Origin: Gammaproteobacteria bacterium
Lineage (GTDB): Bacteria > Pseudomonadota > Gammaproteobacteria > Steroidobacterales > Steroidobacteraceae
Reading direction: 5' to 3'
Assembly (NCBI GenBank): GCA_013289615.1
Contig: JABCZO010000007.1
Location: 1 to 64,000, forward strand
Length of the DNA: 64,000 nt
Shown here: piece after piece, positions 25,104 to 32,279 of the stretch
Layout of the letters: the number at the start of each line of letters is the position of its first letter
Position numbering within the stretch: the stretch's first letter is position 1
The notes under the pieces: model-generated
Told to the model about the DNA's origin: nothing
The model's database searches: none
What the model saw: the letters and a program-made list of their open reading frames with translations, nothing else
Program-made: the position numbers and the translations under genes

Positions 25104-28100
25104 CGCTGTGGTCGCGCCCGAGGTTGCACCGACACGTCGCAGCGGCGCTGTGCGCGCTGGGGATCGCCGCCGCGCAGGCGGCGCCGCCGGCCAAGCCGGC
25201 GCCGACCATTGGTGACCTGAATTCCAAACCTGCTGCGGTGCAGCCGAACGCGGTGCCCGCCGGCGGGGCCGCCAAGGCGATGGAGAACTACCGCCAGTTT
25301 CTCAATCTGCAGAATACCGACCCGAAGCAGCGGGCCGAGGCGCTGCGCCGGCTCGGCGACCTGAATCTCGAGTCGGGTGAACTCGAACGCATGGCCAGTG
25401 AGGTGACGCAGCTCGACATGCAGGGCGCCGAGGCGATCCGCCTCTATGGAACGCTGCTCAAGGCCTATCCGAATTACCCGCGCAACGACCAGGTGCTCTA
25501 TCAGCTGGCGCGCGCCTATGAAACCACCGGGCAGAGCGACAAGGCGCTGGCGACCCTGGATGGCATCGTCGCTCGCTATCCGCAGAGCCGCGATATCGCC
25601 GAGGTGCAGTTTCGCCGCGGCGAGCTGCTGTTTTCAAACCGTCGCTATCCCGACGCACAGCACGCCTACGAGGCGGTACTGGCGCATGGGCGCAGCAGCT
25701 CTAATTTTTATATTCAGAGCCTCTACAAGCATGGCTGGTCGCTGTTCAAGCAGGGACAGAACGAGGACAGCCTGAAATCCTTCGGCGATCTGCTGGATCT
25801 GATGCTGATCGATCCGAGAGATGGCGCCCGCATGCGCGATTGGAACGGGCTCGGCCGTGCCGATCGCGAGCTGGTGGACGATACGCTGCGTGTCATGAGC
25901 ATCGCCTTCGCCTATCTGGACGGCGCCAAATCGGTCGATGAATTCGCCGCGCACCGGGGCCAGATGCCGTACGCCTACCTGCTGTATTCGCGTCTCGGAG
26001 ACCTGTACGTCGAGAAGCAGCGCTATCAGGACGCGGCCGCGACCTATCGGGCTTTTGTCAGCCGCGATCCGGTCGACGAGCACGCGCCGGTACTGACCAA
26101 TGCCGCGATCGAGGCCTACCGCAAGGGCGGTTTTGCCGACCTGATGCTCGACGGCAAGCTCGAGTATGTACAGCGTTACGGCTTCGACGCGCCGTTCTGG
26201 AAGGGCCGCGAACGACGCGCCTATCCGCAGGTCGTCGAGGAGCTCAAGACGAACCTCAAGGACGTCGCGCAGTACTATCACGCCAGCGCGCAGAAGAGCA
26301 AAAAGCCTGAAGACTTTGCCTCCGCGGCGCACTGGTATCACGTCTACCTGAGTTCATTCCCAGGTGATCCGGGGTCGGCCGCGACCAATTACCTGCTGGC
26401 CGATGCGCTGTTCGAGAGCCGGCAATACGCGGACGCTGCGACCGAATACGAGCACACCGCCTACGACTATCCGAACACCGGGCGCTCGGCCGAAGCCGGT
26501 TACGCGGCGCTGGTGGCCGATCAGAAATATGAGGATGCCCTGCCGCCTGAGTCGCGTGCCGCTGCCCATCAGCGAGCCACCGCCTCGGCGCTGAAATTCG
26601 CGCAGACCTTTCCGGAGCACCCGGAGAGCCCGGTGGTGCTGACGCGCGCGGCGCAGGACCTGTACGCGGGCGGCGATCAGGTTCAGGCGGCGCTGAGCGC
26701 GCGCGCGCTGCTGGCGCGCACCCCGAGTGTCGACCCCGCCAAGCAGCGCATCGCCTGGACCATCGTCGGCCAGGTGAGTTTCAACCAGGGCGACTTTGCG
26801 CAGGCCGAGAACGCGTTCACGCACGCGCTCGCAGTCGCGGCCGCCAACGATGCGGAGCGTGGCGATATCACCGAACGGTTGGCCGCGGCGGTCTACAAGC
26901 AGGGCGATGGCAAGCGCGCTGCCGGCGATCAGGCGGGCGCAGCCGAGGACTTCCTGCGGGTCGCGCATGTGGCGCCCGGCTCCAAGGTGATCGCGACCTC
27001 GCAGTACGATGCGGCGGCCGCACTGATCAACGCCCAGCAGTGGAATCGCGCGATCCAAGTGCTCGAGGCCTACCGGCGCGACTACCCGAAGGGCGAGTAC
27101 GTCGCCGATGTCGGCCGCAAGCTCGCCGTGGCCTATGTCGCGGCCGGGCGGGCGGGGCCCGCGGCTGACGAGTTCGAGCGTATCGCCGCCAATCCGCACG
27201 AGGACCCGGCAGTGGTGCACGAGGCGCTGACCCGCGCTGCGGACCTGTATCAGCAGTCCGGCAATTCGGCCCGCAGCGTCGTCATGCTCGAGCGCCTGGT
27301 CAAGGAATATCCAACGCCGGTGCCCGATGCCATCGAGGTGCGAGAGCGACTGCTGGATATCGCGGCCAAGAGCGGCGATCTCGAGCGCCAGCACTACTTG
27401 CAGCACGAGATCGTGAAGGCCGACGCCGGCGCAGGTGCAGCGCGTACCGATCGCACCAGGTACCTCGCCTCCCGGGCGCAGCTGGCGCTGGCCACGCCGG
27501 TGCGCGATGAGTATCGCAGCATCAAGCTGGTGGCGCCGCTCAAGCAGAGCCTGGTGGCGAAGAAGAAATCCCTCGATGCGGCGGTACAGGCCTACAAGCA
27601 GGTGGCCGCATACCAGGTAGCCGAGACCACCACCGCCGCCACCTACGAGACCGCCGAGCTTTATCGCACGCTGGCGCATGATCTGCTGACGTCCGAGCGA
27701 CCGAAGAAGCTGTCGGGCGATGCACTGGAGCAGTACAACGCGCTGCTCGACGAGCAGTCGTTTCCGTTCGAGGAGCAGGCGATTGCGATACACGAGCTCA
27801 ATGCGAAGCGCGCCCTGGACGGGGTGTACGACGACTCGGTACGGTTAAGCTTTACCGCTTTGGCTGAACTCAAGCCGGCGCGTTATGGTAAAACCGAACT
27901 CAGCGCGAGCTGGGTGCCGACGCTGGCTGTCCCGGCGGGCAGCGCCGGCGCCGCCGGCGCGGCGCCAACTGCCGCAACCCTGGCCGAATTTCAGCGTGCC
28001 ACCGACCTGGCAAACGCCGGCAAGGACACCGATGCCGAATTGGAGCTCAAGCAGTTCGAGCTGCAAAACCCTGGATTTGCCGCGCCGGCGATCGATCTTG

Positions 28101-28525
28101 GCCTGCTGGCGCGTCGCCAGGGCAAGCTTGCCGAGTCGGAAAGCGCGCTGCAGCGGGCGAGCGCGCTCGATGGCGCCAATCCCGCGGCGTGGAGCGAGCT
28201 GGGGGTGACGCTGCGGCGCGAAGGCAAGTTCAGTGACGCACGCGCCGCCTATGAGCGCGCGCTGGCGGCGGACCCCGATTACGCGCCGGCTCATCGAAAT
28301 CTGGGCGTATTACTCGATCTGTACCTGGGCGATCCGGCTGCGGCGCTGCCCGAGATGGAGCGTTACAAAGCCCTGACCGCCGAGGACAAACCGGTCAGCT
28401 CGTGGATCGCCGAACTGCGGGCACGCACCGGCGTCAAACCAACGGCCACACCGACGCCTGCCAATGGCCCCGAACCCGCTGCGCCTGACGCGGCGGCGGC
28501 TACCGATCACGGAGGTCCCACATGA
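25100..28525 (+). CDS. Large periplasmic TPR-repeat scaffold protein
   Basis: 1141 aa. A signal peptide ends AAAQAA. TPR motifs recur along most of the length, clearest at about 60-260 (DQVLYQLARAYETTGQSDKALATLDGIVARYP), 400-700, and again near 965-1090 (NLGVLLDLYLGDPAAALPEMERY). Segments resemble YbgF/BamD-like repeats. The tail is Pro/Ala-rich. It overlaps both neighbours by 4 bases (ATGA), so the run of genes from 23106 to 29106 is translated as one unit. Size and position suggest a scaffold between the inner-membrane Exb complex and outer-membrane partners. Confidence 0.8.
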   Translation: MTLWSRPRLHRHVAAALCALGIAAAQAAPPAKPAPTIGDLNSKPAAVQPNAVPAGGAAKAMENYRQFLNLQNTDPKQRAEALRRLGDLNLESGELERMASEVTQLDMQGAEAIRLYGTLLKAYPNYPRNDQVLYQLARAYETTGQSDKALATLDGIVARYPQSRDIAEVQFRRGELLFSNRRYPDAQHAYEAVLAHGRSSSNFYIQSLYKHGWSLFKQGQNEDSLKSFGDLLDLMLIDPRDGARMRDWNGLGRADRELVDDTLRVMSIAFAYLDGAKSVDEFAAHRGQMPYAYLLYSRLGDLYVEKQRYQDAAATYRAFVSRDPVDEHAPVLTNAAIEAYRKGGFADLMLDGKLEYVQRYGFDAPFWKGRERRAYPQVVEELKTNLKDVAQYYHASAQKSKKPEDFASAAHWYHVYLSSFPGDPGSAATNYLLADALFESRQYADAATEYEHTAYDYPNTGRSAEAGYAALVADQKYEDALPPESRAAAHQRATASALKFAQTFPEHPESPVVLTRAAQDLYAGGDQVQAALSARALLARTPSVDPAKQRIAWTIVGQVSFNQGDFAQAENAFTHALAVAAANDAERGDITERLAAAVYKQGDGKRAAGDQAGAAEDFLRVAHVAPGSKVIATSQYDAAAALINAQQWNRAIQVLEAYRRDYPKGEYVADVGRKLAVAYVAAGRAGPAADEFERIAANPHEDPAVVHEALTRAADLYQQSGNSARSVVMLERLVKEYPTPVPDAIEVRERLLDIAAKSGDLERQHYLQHEIVKADAGAGAARTDRTRYLASRAQLALATPVRDEYRSIKLVAPLKQSLVAKKKSLDAAVQAYKQVAAYQVAETTTAATYETAELYRTLAHDLLTSERPKKLSGDALEQYNALLDEQSFPFEEQAIAIHELNAKRALDGVYDDSVRLSFTALAELKPARYGKTELSASWVPTLAVPAGSAGAAGAAPTAATLAEFQRATDLANAGKDTDAELELKQFELQNPGFAAPAIDLGLLARRQGKLAESESALQRASALDGANPAAWSELGVTLRREGKFSDARAAYERALAADPDYAPAHRNLGVLLDLYLGDPAAALPEMERYKALTAEDKPVSSWIAELRARTGVKPTATPTPANGPEPAAPDAAAATDHGGPT

Positions 28526-29106
28526 GGAGAATATTCAGCCCCGCGCTGGCCGCGCTATGCCTGGCGTTCCTGGCCTTTGCCGCCCGCGCGCAGCAGGATC
28601 TGCAGCCGGCCGTCCAGACCTCGCCGGCGGCCGCGCGCAGCAGCGCGCCAGCACCCGGCACGGCGCCGCCGCCCGGCGCCGGCGCGACGCCAGGCACCAG
28701 TCTCAGCAACGCCAAGGCCAGCAATGCGCGCGCGGGCAATCCCGCGGCCGCGGCCGCCACCAAGCCGGCAGCGCCCGCTGCCGCCCCGGCTGCCGCTTCC
28801 GGCACGGCGCCCAGGGCCGGAAAGACTAGCGATCACATCGAACTCGACATCACCCAGATCAGCGGCAATCGCGAGCTGCCCAAGGTCATGTACGTCGTGC
28901 CGTGGCGCCGGGCGGACCCGGGCGAATTCACCGGCCGGCCGCTCAACAGCCTGCTCGATGAGGCATTGACCCCGGTGGATCGCGACGTCTTCAGGCGGCA
29001 GAACCGCTATTACGCGGCGCTTCAGGGCGAGCCAGGGTCGGCCGGGTCACAGCCTGGAGCCACCGGCGATGGCGCGGCGGCGCCAACACCCAAGGATGAG
29101 AAGTAG
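28522..29106 (+). CDS. Small exported protein with conserved C-terminal block, unknown function
   Basis: 194 aa. A signal peptide ends AARA. About 75 residues of Ala/Pro/Ser/Gly linker follow, then a conserved-looking segment (about 108-170): HIELDITQISGNRELPKVMY, VVPWRRADPGEF and DEALTPVDRDVFRRQNRYY. The tail is low-complexity. I do not know the family. Four-base overlap with the TPR gene and 74 bases before ExbB place it in the motor module. Confidence 0.68.
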   Translation: MRRIFSPALAALCLAFLAFAARAQQDLQPAVQTSPAAARSSAPAPGTAPPPGAGATPGTSLSNAKASNARAGNPAAAAATKPAAPAAAPAAASGTAPRAGKTSDHIELDITQISGNRELPKVMYVVPWRRADPGEFTGRPLNSLLDEALTPVDRDVFRRQNRYYAALQGEPGSAGSQPGATGDGAAAPTPKDEK

Positions 29107-29180
29107 GTCGCGGTTCGCGTGTTTACGTCACTTTAGTTTGGCCATCTTAGGTAGACCATAGCGGATTGGCATGGGAGTTA

Positions 29181-29834
29181 ATGAGTATGTTCAGTCACAT
29201 AGTCCGGTTTTTCCAGGGCGGCGGGTGGATGATGTACCCGATCGCCGCGGTGCTCGTGGTTGGTCTTGCGATCGCGCTCGAACGCTGGATCTACCTCACC
29301 GTCACGGCGGTCGGCAATCGCACCCTCTGGAACGATATTTCACCGCTGCTGGTGCAGGGTAATTTTCGCCAGGCGGTGCAGGTGACTTCCAGGTCGAACG
29401 CCGCGATCGGCCAGATCCTGAGCTACGGATTGGCACGCATCGCCTCGGCGCGCCGGCGCGAGGATATCGAGAAGGCGATGGAAGAGAGCCTGATGGATAT
29501 CATGCCGCGACTCGAGAAGCGCACCCATTACATCGCGACCTTTGCCAACATCGCAACACTGCTCGGGCTGCTCGGCACCGTGATCGGCCTGATCAACGCC
29601 TTCGCCGCGGTCGCGACGGTAAATCCGGCGGAAAAGGCCAACCTGCTCTCGGCCAGCATCTCGGTGGCGATGAACTGCACCGCCTTCGGACTCATGACCG
29701 CGGTGCCACTGCTGCTGATCCATGCGGTGCTGCAAACCAAGACCACCGAGCTGATCGACAGCCTGGAGATGGCCTCGGTGAAGTTTCTCAATGCCGTGAC
29801 CGAGCGGCCGCAGCCCGCTCCGGCAGCCGCCTGA
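29181..29834 (+). CDS. exbB: MotA/TolQ/ExbB-type proton channel protein
   Basis: About 217 aa. GGGAG precedes ATGs at 29181 and 29187; the further-upstream TTG at 29166 is less likely. Three transmembrane helices: one near the N-terminus (YPIAAVLVVGLAIALERWIY) and two in the second half (FANIATLLGLLGTVIGLINAF and ISVAMNCTAFGLMTAVPLLL), with the ExbB/TolQ signature LLGLLGTVIG. Such proteins form the pentameric inner-membrane channel that couples proton flow to movement of an ExbD dimer and a TonB-like protein. The symbol is by family only; this is not the iron-uptake set. Confidence 0.88.
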   Translation: MSMFSHIVRFFQGGGWMMYPIAAVLVVGLAIALERWIYLTVTAVGNRTLWNDISPLLVQGNFRQAVQVTSRSNAAIGQILSYGLARIASARRREDIEKAMEESLMDIMPRLEKRTHYIATFANIATLLGLLGTVIGLINAFAAVATVNPAEKANLLSASISVAMNCTAFGLMTAVPLLLIHAVLQTKTTELIDSLEMASVKFLNAVTERPQPAPAAA

Positions 29835-29869
29835 GCGGCCGCGTGCGCCAAGCGACCTAGAGTCAGAAC

Positions 29870-30424
29870 ATGCGCCGGTCCCACAGCGTTCGCAGAATAA
29901 CGCGCCACCAGCACAAGCCGTCGCAGCTGATGCTGGTGTCGATGATCGACATCTTTACCGTGCTGGTCACCTTTCTGCTGATGACGGCGGTGTTCTCGCG
30001 CACCGTGATCCTGGAGTTGAAGCTGCCGCCGGCCAATGCGGAGTTCCAGGAGCCGCCGCCGGGATTGCAGCTTGAAGTCACGGTACGCAGGGACACGCTT
30101 CAGGTCGGCGACCGCAACTCGGGCCCGCTGGCGGCGTTTCCTAACAAGGACGATGGCTATGACTTTGACGGCCTGTCGACCTACCTGCAACAGGTGAAAT
30201 CGAAGTTTCCCGACAAGACCGATGCCACCATTCTGCTCGAGCCCGACACGCCGTACGACATCGTGGTGCAGACCATGGACCGGATTCGCGTGCTGGAGGT
30301 CAATGCCGGACTCAACGTGGTGCAGTACGAGCTGTTTCCCGATATCTCGATCGGCGACGCCCCGGTACTGGCCGCAGGCGCCGCAGCTGCGGCCCCGGCG
30401 CCGGTTCCGACCACCAAACCATGA
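29870..30424 (+). CDS. exbD: ExbD/TolR-type protein, first copy
   Basis: 184 aa. One N-terminal transmembrane helix with the essential Asp (Asp27 in SMIDIFTVLVTFLLM), then a periplasmic domain with an unusual insert, NKDDGYDFDGLSTYLQQVKSKFP. The tail is Ala/Pro-rich. It sits 35 bases after exbB. Two differing ExbD genes side by side, as here, suggest a heterodimeric rotor like AglQ/AglS of myxobacterial gliding and sporulation machines (established for those; inference here). Confidence 0.85.
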   Translation: MRRSHSVRRITRHQHKPSQLMLVSMIDIFTVLVTFLLMTAVFSRTVILELKLPPANAEFQEPPPGLQLEVTVRRDTLQVGDRNSGPLAAFPNKDDGYDFDGLSTYLQQVKSKFPDKTDATILLEPDTPYDIVVQTMDRIRVLEVNAGLNVVQYELFPDISIGDAPVLAAGAAAAAPAPVPTTKP

Positions 30425-30438
30425 CCGGAGCCTAGCGC

Positions 30439-30963
30439 ATGAGCATGTCCAATCGCGCCCGACGGATGCTGCAGCACCAGCTGCGCCATCGCGCCGACGC
30501 CGAACTCAATCTGATCCCGATGATCGATATCCTGAGCGTCATGGTGTCGTTCCTGCTGGTGTACTCGACCAATGTCGAGGTGCTGCAGAACACCAAGGCG
30601 ATTGAGATACCACAGTCGATCGCAGAGCAGCCGCCGCGGCAGACCGTGGTCGTGATGCTCACCAGGGACGAGCTGTTCGTGCAGGGCGAGCCGATTGCCA
30701 CGGTGGCCGAGATCCACGCCACCGAGGGCGACATCATCGGGCCGCTGCGCGACGCGCTGAAGCGCCCGACGCTGGTCGGCCAGCAGATCACGGAAAAGGA
30801 CCTCGCCGAGCGCGAGATCACGGTCATGGGCGACAAGGCACTGCCGTACGACGTGCTGAAGAAGGTCATGCGGACCTGTACCGATGCCGACTACGGCCGA
30901 ATCTCGCTGGCAGTGTTGCAGAAAGACAAGCCGGTGCCACCGGGCGCAATGCAGACCTCCTGA
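30439..30963 (+). CDS. exbD: ExbD/TolR-type protein, second copy
   Basis: 174 aa. The transmembrane helix carries the conserved Asp30 in NLIPMIDILSVMVSFLL. The periplasmic domain (about 60-165) contains KDLAEREITVMGDKALPYDVLKK, typical of ExbD. It follows the first copy by 14 bases and precedes the AgmX-type gene by 9. Sequence outside the helix differs strongly from the first copy, so this is not a recent duplication. Confidence 0.85.
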   Translation: MSMSNRARRMLQHQLRHRADAELNLIPMIDILSVMVSFLLVYSTNVEVLQNTKAIEIPQSIAEQPPRQTVVVMLTRDELFVQGEPIATVAEIHATEGDIIGPLRDALKRPTLVGQQITEKDLAEREITVMGDKALPYDVLKKVMRTCTDADYGRISLAVLQKDKPVPPGAMQTS

Positions 30964-30972
30964 TGCAGGACC

Positions 30973-31884
30973 ATGCGCATGCAGCTCACTGAGTATTACC
31001 GAAGTTACGAGCTGCCCTGGGAGATCGATCCCGAGGGGCAGCGCCGCTTGCGCCGCCTGGTGACCGGGGCACTGCTGCTGTTGCTGCTGTTCGGCGTGAT
31101 ACTGCCATTCATCCATCTGCCCAAGCAGACCGAGGCGCCGGAAGCGGTGCCTGAGCGCCTGGCGCGTCTGATGGTGGAGGAGAAGCCCAAGCCACCGCCG
31201 GTGGTCGAGCAACCCAAGCCCAAGCCCGAAACCAAGCCGGTGCCGGTGCCAAAGCCGGTGGACAAGACGGCCGAGGCGCGCAAGAAGGCGCAGAGCTCGG
31301 GTTTGCTCAAGTTCCAGGACGAGCTGGCCGATCTGCGCCAGATCGTCGATCTGACGCCGCTCGGGCAGACCAAAAACCTGCAGGGCGCAGTCGGCCAGGA
31401 CAGCCACGCCGAACGCTCGCTGATCGCCTCGAAAGCCGGCGGCGCCTCGGCCGGAATCACCAGCGCGAACGCCAGCCGCGGGTTCGGCACCGGCGCCGGC
31501 TCGCTGACCGGGCATGACACCGCGGCGGTCACCTCGCGCATTGCCACGGTCGGCACCGGCGCTAATGTCGCAAAGGGTGGCAGCGGTAAGCCCTCGCGCA
31601 CCCAGGAAGAGATCGCGTTGGTATTCGACCGAAACAAGGGCGCGATCTACGCCCTGTACGGACGCGCGCTGCGCGATGTACCCGATCTGCAGGGCAAACT
31701 TGTGCTCGAATTCACCATCGCCCCGTCCGGCGAAGTGACAGAATGCCATGTGGTCTCGAGCGAGCTGAAAAATGCCGAGCTCGAGAGCAAGATCGTGGCG
31801 CGCGTGAAGCTGTTCCGCTTTGAGGCCAAGGACGTGGCGGCGATCACCACCACCAAACCGATCGAATTCGTGCCGACGACGTGA
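30973..31884 (+). CDS. AgmX/PglI-type TonB-like energy transducer
   Basis: 303 aa. One inner-membrane helix (about 29-47) is followed by a Pro/Lys spacer (KPKPPPVVEQPKPKPETKP, about 70-100), a Gly/Ser/Ala-rich linker and a C-terminal domain (about 205-303: EIALVFDRNKGAIYALYGRAL, GKLVLEFTIAPSGEVTECHV, IEFVPT). This is the arrangement of TonB-family proteins and of AgmX/PglI in myxobacterial motors. It probably carries Exb motion across the periplasm to the TPR or outer-membrane parts. Last clear member of the motor module. Confidence 0.86.
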   Translation: MRMQLTEYYRSYELPWEIDPEGQRRLRRLVTGALLLLLLFGVILPFIHLPKQTEAPEAVPERLARLMVEEKPKPPPVVEQPKPKPETKPVPVPKPVDKTAEARKKAQSSGLLKFQDELADLRQIVDLTPLGQTKNLQGAVGQDSHAERSLIASKAGGASAGITSANASRGFGTGAGSLTGHDTAAVTSRIATVGTGANVAKGGSGKPSRTQEEIALVFDRNKGAIYALYGRALRDVPDLQGKLVLEFTIAPSGEVTECHVVSSELKNAELESKIVARVKLFRFEAKDVAAITTTKPIEFVPTT

Positions 31885-31894
31885 CCGTACAGCC

Positions 31895-32254
31895 GTGAAT
31901 TTACAGTCCGAAATCGAATACTTCAGCGACGTGCAGCCGGTGGACCAGGCGCGGCTGCTGTCGGTATTCCTGCACGAACTGGCGGTCGAGGCGCGCAGCA
32001 CCTACGGCCCGAGTGTCGATCAGGTACACGATGGGGCGCGGCTGCGCTTCGTCAATGAGATTGTCTGCCGTCTCGCCGGCTTCATCGAACAGCTGCTGGC
32101 AGACGATCAGACGCGCCCCGCCGACGATGTGGTGCTGCGAATGCTGCTGTCGCCGCGTGCCGATACGGTCGCCCAGGATCTGGTGCTCAACGCCTACCGG
32201 CGCGCGATCCACGGATTCGACCGCTACGACGCCACGGTGGCAATGGACAAGTGA
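31895..32254 (+). CDS. Small cytoplasmic protein of unknown function
   Basis: 119 aa from a GTG at 31895, 10 bases after the AgmX-type stop; the frame is open upstream only as overlap. It is mainly helical and acidic with no signal peptide: SEIEYFSDVQPVDQARLLSVF, GARLRFVNEIVCRLAGFIEQLL, LNAYRRAIHGFDRYD. I do not recognise a family. The close spacing suggests co-transcription with the motor genes. The next gene (antiporter) follows 25 bases later but is functionally distinct. Confidence 0.65.
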   Translation: MNLQSEIEYFSDVQPVDQARLLSVFLHELAVEARSTYGPSVDQVHDGARLRFVNEIVCRLAGFIEQLLADDQTRPADDVVLRMLLSPRADTVAQDLVLNAYRRAIHGFDRYDATVAMDK

Positions 32255-32279
32255 CGCACACGCGCCGTAACGTCGCGCT

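Noticed and set aside
29181-31884. Ordinary TonB-ExbB-ExbD iron-uptake set
   Set aside because: Two unlike ExbD copies, an AgmX-type transducer and long coupled TPR genes argue for a dedicated machine rather than siderophore uptake.
30181-32001. 606-residue minus-strand frame under the ExbD and AgmX genes
   Set aside because: It is antisense to three recognisable motor genes and has a His/Gln/Leu-rich composition with no domain.
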